A stretch of 33,021 nucleotides of DNA, taken from a virus. The notes under the pieces were generated by a model. That model worked only from the letters and a program-made list of their open reading frames with translations. It did not search any database and was not told the DNA's origin. The position numbers were made by a program, and so were the translations under genes. Positions 14,923 through 29,900 of this stretch are shown here, piece by piece. The first letter of the stretch is position 1; the number at the start of each line of letters is the position of its first letter. The DNA is taken from positions 1 through 33,021 of IMG/VR virus record IMGVR_UViG_3300017952_000052; one strand, written 5' to 3'.

Positions 14923-17900
14923 TGGCATACGACGATAATCAAAACGAATATCCGCTTCCAGGAGAACGTCCTGATAAAAGAGAATCTGCTGAATTTTTGC
15001 CTAGATATTTTAGGACAGAACCTAATAGGAAGTTTTTAGCAAGTACTATAGACCAACTACTGTCACCAGGAGTAGCAGAAAAACTTAGCGGATATATAGG
15101 CAGACGTCATGCTAGAGCTTTTAAAAATACAGACAATTATATACCTGACTTTAGTACAAATAGAGAAAACTATCAGTTAGAGCCGTCTGTAGTTATAAAA
15201 GACAGTTTAGATAACGTAACATTCTTCAAAGATTATAATGACTATATAAACCAACTCGATAGTTTTGGAGGATCTGTAAAAGATCATAGCAGACTAAATG
15301 CTGGCGAATACTACGCATGGAATCCTAATATTGATTGGGATAAATTTGTAAATTATCGAGAGTATTTTTGGTTACCAACAGGGCCAGATAGTGTCGATGT
15401 TTTCGGGCAAACTAGAGACATAGAAAGCACCTATTCTGTAAGCATAGAGGAAAATAACGATAATACAGTTTATAAATTTTCACCTCCAGGCCTAACGCAG
15501 AATCCGTCACTAACTTTGTATAGAGGAGTAACTTATAGATTTGATATTGATACCCCCGGATTTCCTATAGCATTTGCAACTAGTAGGAAGTTAAATGACA
15601 ATGGTGAATTTACTGCGATTTATAGTGACGGACAAACAAAAATAGAAGAATTAGAAGATGACAACACTCAAGAAGTAGAGTTTGTTGAAAACGGATATAT
15701 TGAATTTACTGTACCTTTAAATGCACCAGATGTATTATATTATGTTAGTAGCACAAATATAGACACTAGTGGTTTAATAAAAGTATATGATTTAGTTGAT
15801 GCTACATTTATAGATGTTGATGAAATAATCGGAAAAAAATCTTATAAAACAGAAGCAGGTTTCGAGTTAAGCAACGGCATGAAAGTTAAATTTAGAGGAA
15901 CAGTTACTCCTGCAAAATATGCCGAGTCTGAGTGGTATGTTGAAGGCGTAGGAGAAAAAATAAAATTTATTGATCAGCAAACATTGATTATTCCTTCTGT
16001 ATACTCTGATGATATACCAGTACCATTTGATTCTAACGAGTTTGATAAACTACCTTTTGCTAACGCTAATTCATATGCAGGCAGTAAGGACTATATTACA
16101 ATTAATCGTGCTAGTAAAGATTTAAATGCATGGACAAGATATAATAGATGGTTTCATAAAAGTGTTATTGAAAAAACTGCTGAAATTAATAATACAGATT
16201 TGTCATTAGATCAAGATACTAGAGCAAAAAGACCTATTATAGAATTTAATGCAGGATTAAAACTTTTCAATTTTGGTAGCGAATCAAAAATTGATGTAGA
16301 TTTAATAGATACATTTACAAGAGACGTATTTTCTGATATTGAAGGCAGCACCGGATATAATATTGATACTGTAGATATCACTGACGGAATGAGAATATTA
16401 TTTACGGCCGACACAGACATCAGAGTAAAAAATAAAATATATCAAGTTGAATTTATTACTCATAATAATATAAGACAAATAGCATTAAGAGAAACCGATG
16501 ATACAGATCCTGTTGTTGGAGAAACCATACTAGTCAAACAAGGGGCAAAAAATTCTGGTAAAATTTGGCATTATACTGGAGGCACTTGGGCAGCTGGTCA
16601 AGAAAAGACAAAAGTAAATCAGCAACCATTATTTGAAATATACGACGAAGAAGGCAATCCGTATTCAGATCAAACCGTATACGATGGCAGTACATTTTTT
16701 GGTAATAAAATTTTTAGTTATAAAATAGGAACAGGTGCAAATGATCCTGAACTAGGATTTCCATTATCATACAGAAGTATACAAAATTCTGGGGATATTG
16801 TTTTTGAATTTAATTTGCTTACAGAATCAATGGAGTACCAAATTGATAATGTCACAGAAACAAAAAATACCGACATTGGTTTTTTACGTAAGTACGATTC
16901 TTTAGATACTTTTACCTATGTAAATGGTTGGTCAAAACCTAAGTTTCACAGCAAACAAAGTATATTAAGACAATACGTTGTTGACAACAATAATTTAGAT
17001 AAATTCAAAATCGACGTTTATAGTAAACCTAATACAATAGATAATTTATGGTTGAGGGTTTACGTAAACAACGAATTGCAAAAAGAAAATGTTGACTATG
17101 TTAGAGAAACAACAGCACTTGATGAAGTATTTGTGCGTTTTAATAATCCCCTTTTAGTTAATGATGTTGTTCTTTTAAAAACAAGAGCAGATGCAGATAA
17201 AACAAGTGAAGGTTATTATGAAATACCCTATAACTTAGAGCGCAATCCACAAAATGAAAATCTGTCTACATTTACTTTAGGTGAAGTAAATGATCATGTA
17301 GATTCTATGATCGAAGAATTAAATAATTTTGAAGGAATATATCCAGGTCCTAGTAATTTGCGAGATTTAGGAAATTTAAATCCTTTCGGAACAAAGTTTT
17401 TAAAGCATTCGCATCCGTTAAATTTAGCAATTTATCATACAACTAACACTGAAGCAAATTTAATAAAAGCTATAAAATATGCTCGATCAGAATACGCAAA
17501 ATTTAAGCGTCAATTTTTACAAGTTGCTTATACATTAGGTTATGACGGACCAGTAAAAGAACACGTTGATAGAATCTTAAAAGAAGTAAACAAAGATAAA
17601 ACAAAAGAATCCCCATTTTACTTTAGTGATATGCTAGCATACACAGCAGCCAAACGCACAATTTTTGAAGTGGAAGATCCTGGTAATGTGTTTTTTGCTC
17701 TTAGTCAACCATTTCTTTTAGATACACTATCGTCAAAAGCAGTAGGTGTATATTTAAACGGAACACAACTAATTTTTGGCAGAGATTATACATTTAATGA
17801 AGAAGGGTTTTGTATTATTACTGCAACAAAACAAAACGGAGATGTCATTGAACTGTATCAATATGAAACATCCGACGGATGTTTTATTCCGCCAACACCA

Positions 17901-20900
17901 ACAAAGTTAGGATTTTATCCTAAATATCGACCAGAAATATATATTGACGATACGTATTTGGAACCTACAAAGGTCATACAGGGTCACGACGGCAGCATAA
18001 CAAAAGCCTATGATGATTTTAGAGATGATTTAATATTAGAATTAGAAAAAAGAATATTCAATAATCTAAAACAAGAATATAGAAAAGATATTTTTGATAT
18101 TCATAAATTGCAAAAAGGTATTTTTAGAGAAACTGGAATTGCTAAAAAAGATATTGATGCTTCGATGATTAGTGATTTTACTCAATGGTTATCAGTAGCA
18201 GGAAATCCTGACTACTCGGATAACTCTACGTGGTTTAACAGTGCTAACACATTTACATTTAATTATAGTTTCACCGAATCCCCAAATAACAAGCCACTTA
18301 AAGGATTCTGGAGATCAGTGTACAGACAGGCGTATGACACAGATCGTCCTCACACACACCCTTGGGAAATGTTAGGATTTACAATCAAACCCGAATGGTG
18401 GGAAGAACAGTACGGGCCGGCTCCTTATACTAGAGACAATTTTGTGTTATGGGAAGATTTGCAAAATGGAGTTGTAAGACAACCAAATGCGCCTATAAAA
18501 ATACTAGACGAGTATAAACGTCCAAGTCTTATGAATCATATTCCAGTCAACGCTGCTGGACAATTAATTAGCCCCTTAGAATCAAATTTAGCACAGGGCC
18601 ATGTTCCTGTTCTTGCAAGAACACAATTTGCGTACGGCGATGAAGCTCCAGTTGAAACAGCCTGGCGTAGAAGTTCAGAATATCCATTTGCTCTGTTAAC
18701 AGCATTTTCTTTAAATAAGCCTGCTGAGACAATTGGTGTTGGATTTGATTTATCTAGATTGTATAGAAATTTAGCAGGACAAATAGTTTATAGAGAAAGC
18801 CAAAAACCGATAGACATAAAGAATATAGTTTTTCCAAACTCAATTCAAGATACGTCAAGAGTATTAACAAGTGGTTTGGTTAATTATATGTCAAATTATT
18901 TGGCTAGCGACATTACTATCAGTTATCAAAAATATAAAGATGATTTAAAAGCTATTAACAATCAGCTTTCCTACAAGTTAGGTGGCTTTACTGAAAAACA
19001 AAAATTTCAATTGTTATTAGATAGTAGATCTCCAACTAATCAAAGCAATGTATTTGTGCCGCAAGAAAATTATAAAATATTTTTAAATAAAAGTAGTGCT
19101 GTACAAACTGTAAATTACTCCGGCGTAATAGTAGAAAAGGCACCTTCTGGATATTCTGTAAGAGGTTATGATTCTTTAAATCCAGTGTTTTCGTATTACC
19201 CTGCTATAGAAAAAACAAGCGACAGAGCAATTACAATCGGAGGAATTTCTGAGCCTTTCCTAGACTGGGCAACCGGACAACAATATCTTAAAGGTCAAAA
19301 TATTAGATACGAAAATACATTCTATAGAACAATAAATTCTCATAGATCAACAAATGTATTTGATAATAATAACTTCGAAATTATATCACAACTACCTATT
19401 CAAGGAGGTGCAACTGCTTTTATTAGGAAAAATTTTGAAACTGAAATTAGTCAACTACCATATGGAACAGTATTGCGCGACTTACAAGAAGTGGTTGATT
19501 TTTTACTAGGTTACGGAGTTTATCTAGACAGTATCGGATTCAAATTTGAATATTACGACAATGACCAACGAGCAATTCAAAATTTCCAGCAAAGTATAAA
19601 AGAATTTTTATTTTGGACTACACAAAACTGGCAAGACGGCTCTATTTTAACTATAAGTCCCGGTGCAAATAGAATAAAATTTGAAACTGAATATGCAGTT
19701 GTAGATGACCTATTCAGCACATTTTATCCTTATTCTATTTTAAGAGCAGATGCTAATAAAATAGATCCAGAGTTTGTTGATGTTTTTAGAGACGGCAACA
19801 AGTGCGAAATATCATTGAAAAATACTAACAGCGGATTGTATAATATAAGACTTAATCTTGTACAAACTGAACACGTTGTTCTTTTAGATAACACCACAGT
19901 TTTTAATGATGTAATTTATGACTTAGCTCCTGGATATAGACAAGAAAGAATTAAAGTAGTCGGATATCGATCAGACAACTGGCAAGGAAGTTTAAGTGTT
20001 CCTGGATTTATATATGATGCAGCAGAAACTACTGAATGGCTGCCTTATACAGATTATCAATTAGGGCAGATCGTAAAATACAAAGAGTTTTTCTATAGCG
20101 CAAATACTGTAGTAGAAGGCTCAGCAACTTTTAATTCAAAAGAATGGGTGCGTTTGTCAGAAAAACCAGAAGCTACATTGCTTACAAATTTGGATTATAA
20201 GGCATCGCAGTTTGCAGATTTTTATGACCTTGACACAGACAATTTTGATACAGAACAACAAAAACTAGCTCAACATCTTATAGGTTATCAAAAACGCCAG
20301 TATCTAGCAAATATAATAAATGATGATGTTAGTCAGTATAAATTTTATCAAGGATTTATTCAAGATAAAGGAACACAAAATTCTTTGTCTAAATTATTTG
20401 ATGCTCTAGCTAGTGCTGATAAAGAAAGTTTAGATTTTTACGAAGAATGGGCAATACGTTTAGGACAGTACGGAGCAGCAGACGGATTTGACGAAATTGA
20501 ATATATTTTAGATGAAAGCAAGTTTAAATTATCTCCTCAACCGGTAGAGTTAGTACAATCTATACCGTCAAACACTAGAGATGATATTTATAGAATAAAA
20601 CCTTACGAAGTTTACCTAGCACCAGAAAACTACGATCACTCGCCTTTTCCTACTAAAGCTAGCACTTTTACGGAACAAATTAAAACAGCAGGTTATGTTA
20701 ATCCTGATGATGTTGATTATTCTTTTGTACAAAAAAGTTTTATCACATCAACGGGAGTAATACCAAGCGGAGAATATGCATGGATAGCTCAAGAAGGCGA
20801 CTCTTGGACTGTATTTAAATCTACGTCAATTGACAATTTTGTTACGACTGCAACGGTAACTGTTGATACAGGTAACACAGTAGAACTAACCCTAGCAAAA

Positions 20901-23900
20901 GCAGTTAACAATGCTATTAAGCCGGGAGATATTATCGGTATATTAGATATTGAAAATCTCGAAGGGTACCATGTTGTTCAGTCCGTCGGCGCGAATACAT
21001 TAATTTTACCAAAGCCGAACGCATTTATTAATCCTGTTGAAAACGGCAATGGAATTCTAACAACATTTGATACAGTGCGATTCAGTAATTTTATTGAACT
21101 AAATGAGTATGCGCAAAAGTCTTTAGAAAATTTTGATATTGCATGGATAGACAATGACGGCTCTGACAATTGGAGTGTTTATAAAAATACCAAAGTATAT
21201 GACGTACATAATTTAATAGAAAATCCTCAAGGTAATACTGATTCCACAAGAGATTACTTTGGATCAGCAATGTCAGTTAATGACAATAACACAATTCTAG
21301 CTATAGGTTCACCTGACTATTTTGCTCAAGGTGCAGTAGACGATGTAAGAATATCTCAAAATTCTGGCTACGATGCGAATAGAACTCCAGGAACATATAC
21401 TGATTTAGAGTTATTTAATTATACTGGCACAGGAACAGGAGCTCGATTTACTGTAGTAATTGACGGATTAGGTAATGCAACAATATCTGTAACCAATCCA
21501 GGAGTTGGATATACAGGCGGCGAAGAAGTAAGCATTAATGTAACCGATATTGGCGGAACTGGCAGCGATTTAAAATTCTTTATAGTAACTAACAAAGGCG
21601 GAGTTGTTAATGTTTATACTAGAGGAAACGAAAGCGGAAATTACAGACTTTTGCAAACTATTGCACCAGATACTAATATTTTAGCTGATATTACAGAACC
21701 TACTAGATTTGGAGCCAGTGTTGCAGTTTCTGGCGATGGAAAATATTTAGCAGTCGGCTCCCCTAACGCAAGTCGAGTACTTACAAGATATAGAGGCGAG
21801 TTTGATCCTAACATTGATTACGAAAAAAATCAAATAGTATCTTATAACGAAAGTTTGTGGCAAGCAAGAAAACAAGTTTTAGGTTCTGAAGACAATATAC
21901 TTTACACAAGTTTTGATGCTTATAGTTTTATAGCAGAACAGTCAGATAGTACAGATATAAAATTACTTCTTACAGGAAATAATAGATTTAATGGAACTTC
22001 TATAGATCATCTGCTTATACGAGCACCAAAAGATCAATACGAAGGTACAGAAATAGGAGACACTATAGTTTTAAAATGGAACAATTATAGTGTTGCAAAT
22101 TTAGCTAATCCTGTAACATCTGTAGAACCTTTCCTAGGAACTTATTCTCCAGCAATAACCACTAGCACTTTAACAGGTAATCACATCATTCAAAAGAAAA
22201 TTGATCATGTTTTTAATGTTGAAAATTACACAGTGCTTCCAGAAATTGGAGATATAATTAAAACTGCAACAGCAAGTGGCAAAGTAGAATATCTTTATAA
22301 TGATGTTGCAACTAGAGAAGCTGTAATATACCTTAGCGAAACAAATGGTATATTTTTACAAACTGATGATATATTTTTAGATGAAGATGTTCTTATAGGT
22401 ACCTATGCAGAAGATAACTTTAATAATATTGATGTTCTGGGCGGATACTGGTTAATTAATACAACCTCATATCTTGTAAATTCAAGTAATTCTACTGATA
22501 CTGGGCGCGGATTAATATTTAGAGATGTACTAAATTTACGCGGCGATGACGGTGATCCTGCTACACCAGATGGCAGAACGATACCTTACTATTACTATAA
22601 TATACAAGATAACATTCAAGAGATAACTTACGTAAACGAAAATGATCGTGTAAGTTTCTTAACTCATTTATCCTATACTGGTATATTTGACACTACTATA
22701 GAAGAACGACCTTCACCTTGGTGGGTAGTACGTACCCCTATTGAATTATCTAATAATCTAAATGCTGGAGATCAATTTAAATTTTATGTCGACACCTTAG
22801 GTAGCATAGATTTAACTGGTACTGGTTTATCATCTGAACTACTCAACAACACACATACTATTGTTGAAGAATGGGACGGATATATTGACATGGAGTTTAC
22901 AGAATTCCAAACAGTAGATCTAGAGCCGGATGGCAACTTAGGAGATCCAATTGAACCAACACCTAAGTACGAATTTGATCAAGACGGCAATTTAATTACT
23001 AGAGGTCCAGGTCTTTATAGTACTGTTAGAGACTTAGTAACAGGAGCAACTGCTGAAGTAATGTTCTACCAACGTCAATTCAATAATGTTAGACTATATG
23101 TATCTAATGTAACAGGAAATTGGCTTTCAGGTAGCAGATTCGGAGAAACAGCAGCAATTGAAAGAGTGGGGTCTCCTAGCAGAACAATGGGAGAAGTGTT
23201 AGAAACTTCGTTAGGATCAGCTGAAGTAGGAAAATTATTTTTAATTTCTGAAGGTGTTACTTCAACTGGTGTGGGTACAGATTTAAGTACAGGAAACGAC
23301 TTCGACGCGACAACTAACACATTGGATCTAGAGCCACAACAAAGAGATATAGAATATTGGTTCTATGAAGAAGAAAATATACTTGGTGTACCTAGGGTTC
23401 CTAGTTATCCTGATAGTAGAAACAACGAATGGAATCAAATTTTTAATTTGCCGGCTAGTGAGTTTGGGGTAGATAGTACATTTACTAACGAAGGATTATT
23501 TTCTATCTATGAAAAAGCGCCGCTCGGCGAATATCAGTTGATAAATTATTTTACACTTCCAGACAGAGGATCAGAAAGAAAACTAGGATATAAATTAAAA
23601 TTTGCAAAAAACAATAATTTGTATTCATTGTTTGTTGCTGAAGAAGGAAATGAAACTGTAAACAATAACGGTAAAATTTATATTATCAAGAAAGGTTCTG
23701 ATGGAGTATTTGAATACGATTGGGAAATTGGAAAAGATAGAAATTATAGAGGAGAGTTCGATAACACTAGCGATTACTCAGCTGGAGAACTTGTAATTTT
23801 TAATGATACACTATATCAGGCAGTTACAAATTTAGCAGCTGGAGAATTTTTACTTTCAAATTGGACCGAATATTCAGATAATATTTCGAGATTAGGATTT

Positions 23901-26900
23901 ATACCAAGTAGTGCTTCCTTAAAACTACCAGCTGAATCAATTTTTGATCCTCACAGCGATGGATTAGAAACAGGCATCTTAAAGTTTGCTAGAGATTTTT
24001 CCGTTTCGTCAAACGGTGGTGTTGTTGCTGTATCAGCAAGCCTTGTGGGATCTGACAGTACATCTAATAATGCCATAGCAATCTACAGACGCATTAACGG
24101 AAATTATCAGTTTGTCCAAGAAATTTACGGAGAAGACGATATATCAGGATTTGGTATATCGATAGATTTAAGCGACGACGGAAATTATCTAGCTATAGGC
24201 GAAAATTTAGCCGACGATAATAAAATTAATCAAGGAAAGGTATACATTTATCAACTGCAAAATCAGCAGTTTACTTTAGTGCAAACACTTTCTAGTGCTA
24301 ATAACGAAACAAATGAAAAATTTGGATCAAAGGTAGCGTTCGACGGCCAAGTTTTAGCTGTAACAGGATTACAATCTGATGCTGTAAATCCAACTACGTT
24401 TGATATTTACAGTCAAAGAAATATTAATTCTAGTTCTTTGTATAACAGTAAGTATGCAACTGATAGAGAATCTCCGCTATCTCCAGCAAGGACTACTATA
24501 GACGGAAATCATACTATATTTACTACGCGAACAGAAGATACCGGCGTTGTTTATATGTTTGAAAATATAAACGGTTCTTTTGTTTATTCAGAATCACTTA
24601 GCTATCAAGATGAAGATTATTTCTATTTAGGAGAAAATTTAAACCTTAAGAAAAATCATGTATACGTAGCTACTCCTAGAGTAACAAAAGAAGACCACCA
24701 AGGAACAATTTTAGAATATAGAAAGCCAAACGGAACTAATGCTTGGAATGTATTAAGACAACCAGTTCCAGTAGTTAATGTTGATAAGTTTAGAGGTGCT
24801 TACATTTATAATATAAAAACCAATAAAATTATTGATTATATAGATATTCTAGATCCGGTGCAAGGAAAAATTGCAGGACCAGCTGAAGCAGAAATTAGTT
24901 ACAAAACATTATACGATCCTGCACTTTACAATGTAATTAATGAAGACTTCCAAGAGCAAAATACTTCAGCATGGGGCGAAAATGCTACTGGAAAAATATG
25001 GTGGAATCTTAGAAATGTAAGATTTTATAATACATACCAAGCAGATACAATTTTCCAAACAAATTTTTGGAATACAATTTTTCCTGGAACAAGCATTGAA
25101 ATATACGAATGGACTGAAAGTACATATTCTCCTAGCGAATGGGATAGTTTAAGTGGTACAGCCGAAGGCGAAGTTTTAGGAATAACTGGTACTACAAGGT
25201 ATGGAGACAGATTTTACACTCAAAAACAAAAATACGACCCAGTGGCGCAAAGATTTACTAATGTATTTTATTATTGGGTAAGAAATAAAAGGACTGTGCC
25301 ACTACTAGAGGACAGAAATTTAAGTGCAGACGATATTAGAGCACTTATTGAAAATCCATTCCAAGAAGGTTATAAATTTGCTGCGCTACTTAGCAATAAT
25401 AAATTTGCATTATATAATTGCAATTTAGATGTTGAAGATAAGGATGTTGCAATCAATTTTAGTTATTGGACAATTGAGAATCAAGAACAAAATATTCATA
25501 CAGAATATCAATTAATGACCGAAGGATTAGAGACTAGTTTACCAAAAACTGATATTGAAACTAAATGGTTTGATAGTTTAATTGGCTACGACGAATATCA
25601 AAGACCTGTACCCGATCCAGAATTAAGCGATAAACAAAAATACGGAACATTGTTTAAACCAAGACAAAGTTGGTTTAAAAATCAGCCAGAAGCATTAAAA
25701 CAGGTTATAGATAGAATTAACTCTGTAGCAAAAACTGTTGTATTGTCTGATCTTGCAGATTTCAGTGTTTTAAACGAAAAAGATCCCTTACCAAACATTA
25801 ATTCTAATTTGTACGATAATGCTGTCGATACATATGCTGACATTGAATTTATAGGAACAGCAAAAGTTGTTCAAGCAGAGCTAACTCCTTTAATTGTTGA
25901 TGGCGAAATAGTACAAGTTGAAATTACAAATCCAGGTAGAGGGTACATACAACCACCTTCTTATAAAATAGTTGGAGAAGGCTCCGGCGCTGATCTTCGA
26001 ATCGACATAGATGCCTTAGGTAAAGTTTCTAATGTAACTGTACTGCGCGGCGGAAAAAATTACACAGAATCTACAACTATCAAAACAAGAAAGTTTAGTG
26101 TACTAGTTCGTGCTGATGAAAATGCAACAGGCAGATGGACAATAAACGAATTTGATTCTGTAGAAAAAGTCTGGAGTAGGATAACTACACAGGCTTATGA
26201 TGTATCTAAATTTTGGCAATACGTTGATTGGTATGCACCAGACTATAATGAATTTTCGGGTATAGATGAAATTATTGATGCTACTTACGAATTGTCATCA
26301 TTAGAATTAGATTTAGGCTCTATTGTTAAAATAAATTCAGTTGGTTCTGGTGGATGGTTATTATTAGAAAAAATTGCAGATGTAGACACAGAAGATTACA
26401 CAATTAATTACAGAACAATCGGAAGAGAAAATGGAACTATAGAATTTTTGTCAAGTTTATATGATGCTGTTGCTAATAGAACAGGATTTGACACTACTAG
26501 TTTTGATGCAAGATATTACGATATTCAACCCATAATCGAAACAAGAAAAATATTACAAACTATTAGGGATGATATTTTTGTCGATGAGTTGCGAGTAGAA
26601 TATAATAAATTATTTTTTGCTAGCTTGCGATATGTTTTTGCAGAACAAAATTACGTTGACTGGGCGTTTAAAACAAGTTTTGTTAAGAGTAAGCACAACG
26701 TTGGAGAGTTAGAGCAAAGACTAACATTTAACAATGATAATTTAGAAAATTACCAAGAATATGTAAATGAGGTCAAACCTTTTAAAACAAAAATTAGAGA
26801 GTATATTAGCGGATACGACAAAATAGAACCAACTAATTCAGTAACTACTGATTTTGACTTGCCTGCTTCTTATAGTTCAATTACAAAACAAATTGTACCT

Positions 26901-29900
26901 GAGTCTGCAAAAACAACAACAACAGGTATAACAGGCATCAGTGAAGAGATGCAACAGTATCCAAAGAAGCATTGGTTAGATAATGTAGGATTTAGCGTTA
27001 CAGAAGTTAATATAGCAGAGCCTGGCTCAGGCTTTTTACAAGAACCAGTTATTTCTTTAGTTGGCGGCGGCGGCTCTGGGGCAACTGCAAAAGCATACAT
27101 AGGCGATGGAAAGATTACTCGCATTCAAGTTTTATCAGAGGGCTCTGGATACATAACTGCACCTCAAGTAGTAATTAATGGATCTCAAGAGGACGGTAGT
27201 GTTGAAGCACGAGCATCTGCTGTTTTAGGAAATACAAAAGTACGAGGAGTTCATATACGATCAAAATTTGATAGAGTAAGTGGTAATTTTTACATAACAA
27301 ATCTAGCTCAAACAGAAAACTTTGTAGGAACTGGTGCTGACCTAAAATTTACTTTAAAATGGCCTATAGATTTAAAATCAACAAGGACGGTTGTTTCTAT
27401 AGACGGCATAGAATCTTTAAGAAGCCAATACATAGTATCTAATGTTGATGACAATTCAAAATCATATTCACGTAAACTTGGCCGCATTGAATTTATAGAT
27501 CCTCCCACTTCTGGCACAGATATTAAAATTGAATACTTTTATGATATAAATCTTCTCAATGCCCAAGACAGAATCAATTTTTTCTATGATCCAACAACTG
27601 GAATGATAGGCAAAGATGTTGCGCAACTAATGGACGGAATTGATTACGGAGGCGTTGAAGTCAAAAGTTTACAATTTGATGCTCCTGCAGGATGGGATAC
27701 AAACGAATGGTTTGCATCCACTTGGGATACCTACGACAACACATTTGAAGACGAAATATTTAGAACAGACAGTTCAACTTTAACAATAGAATTACAACAG
27801 CCTTTAGAAGTAGATATAGTATATAATATTTACAAAAACGGTGTGCGTATAGATGATCCGAATTTTGGTACCGGCAATCCGATTACAAATCCAAACGCAA
27901 TAGTTCAGAGTATTACTGGTGCTGGCGAAACAGAAATAGATGTGTCTGAAAGCGGCTTAAATATTCCTCTTATTGACGGCGATGTTTTAATAGTTAGAAA
28001 AACCACCTCAGACGGTAGTTTCCTACCTGACCCGCTTGCTTATGACACTCAGTTAACTGGAGGAGATTTACAATATAACACAGCAAAAGGTATTAATGCA
28101 GAAGAGATTAATATAGACGGCGACGGATTTGTAACACCTACTACTTCAAAAGGTCCTGAAGAATTAGTTCCAGGGCAACTAGTGGACACATTAGATATTC
28201 GAGTATATCATAGAGTAGGTGACGGTGCAAGCACAATATATAGTCAAAACTATATTACTGACGGTACGACAGCAGTATACGATTTAGGTGTTAAACCAAA
28301 CACAAATCAAGCAGTGTTTGTAAGACTAGACAAAGTAAATCTTGACGAAACAGCATATACACTAGATGTTACTAACAATACTGTTACTTTTTCAACTGTT
28401 CCAACTGCTGGCAGTGAATTGAATATTCTTACAATGGGAATTTCCGGAGAACAAATATTAGACATAGACGAATTTGTAGCAGACGGAACTTCTATTATAT
28501 ACGAATTAGATATTCCTTATCAAACAGGCTCAACACATTACGTACAAGCCAATAGAGAATCAGTAGACGTAATTGTTTTTGAAACTGAAAATAATAAATT
28601 TGGACTTAACTTTACTATAGCACCTGTTGCAGGAACAGTTATATCTTACGGAATATTTTATGCATCTGGTACAAATTATAGCCATGTTAAAAGGGATACA
28701 TTCTATGCTGACGGTTCTACATTAGCATTCCAATTATCAAACATTCCATTTAATGCTCCTCCAGTAACGCATAAAGCTATTGTTACAGTAGGAGATAAAA
28801 TTTTAAATCCTGGATATAATCAAAGGTTTGAAGTAACTAGCACTAGAGAATATCAATTGCAATTATTCCAGCAGCCTAATGTATCATTACTTCCTGATCA
28901 AATAGATGTTTATTTAAATGGGTTAAAATTAGAACAAACAATTAGTTATAGATATGATATCTTTAATACAAGTGTTGTGCTCTTTAGTGGTGTAGGAACA
29001 ACAGGCGATGTACTAGAGGTTTTTGTTAACGACGACGGCGAGTACACTTTTGATACCGAAACTAATGAATTGATAATTGACACTAGTGTTGCAATGCCTA
29101 TAGATACAAAAGTAGAAGTATTGCAGTTCAGTAATCACGATATACAAGATATGACTAGAATAAATTATGACGTTGTTAACCGCACAACCTTAAGCAGTGG
29201 AACATCGGAATATGTAGAGTATCATAATTTAACAACGGGTTTAATCAAATTAAGAGGTCAAGCACTAGATGCTCAGTATGTATGGGTCGCTGTAAATGGC
29301 AACCAGTTGATACCAAGCGTAGACTACTATGTAACCGATGATAGATATTATATTCAAATTGTACAAACGTTGAGCGAAAATGATGTAATTGATATTGTGC
29401 ATTTTAGAGCATCTTTATTGAATGAAAGATTTGGATTTAGACAATTCAAAGATATGTTAAATAGAACACATTACAAGAGATTAAATGACACATATACTTT
29501 TGAATTAGCTCAAGATTTAAATTGGTATGATTTAAGAGTAGAAGTAGTAGACGGTAGCAATTTAACCGAACCTAATAAATTAAAAAATATGCCTGGTGTA
29601 CTGTTTATAGACGGAGAAAGAATAGAATACTTTGTTAAAGAAGGAAATACTTTAAGACAACTTAGAAGAGGAACACTAGGGACAGGAGTTAAGCAAGTGT
29701 ATACTGCCGGTACAAGGATTTTTGATCAGAGTGCGAAAGAAACTATTCCTTATAAGGACGAGCTAATATCAACAGTATTAACTCCTGACGGTAGCACTGG
29801 TAATTTTGAATTAGACTTTACTCCTAGTTCTGCAGACGATTTTGAAGTATTTGCTGGTGGAAAACGTCTACGTAAAAATGTAATTGATGTTTTTGATCCA

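Larger units (their letters stand above)
21249..24776 (+). other. Seven FG-GAP-like beta-propeller blades with inserted modules
   Basis: Residues about 2110-3285 of the giant protein. Blade starts: DYFGSAMSVNDNNTILAIGS (2110), RFGASVAVSGDGKYLAVGS (2261), KLGYKLKFAKNNNLYSLFVA (2886), FARDFSVSSNGGVVAVSAS (3020), SGFGISIDLSDDGNYLAIGE (3073), KFGSKVAFDGQVLAVTG (3131), DYFYLGENLNLKKNHVYVA (3231). Each is followed by a strand of the type GKVYIYQLQNQQFTLVQTL. In blade 1 a GxGY module, in blade 2 about 570 residues, and after blade 3 a sugar-binding-like module interrupt the repeat. Blades 4-5 are compact and contiguous, so the fold call is anchored there. Confidence 0.55.
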
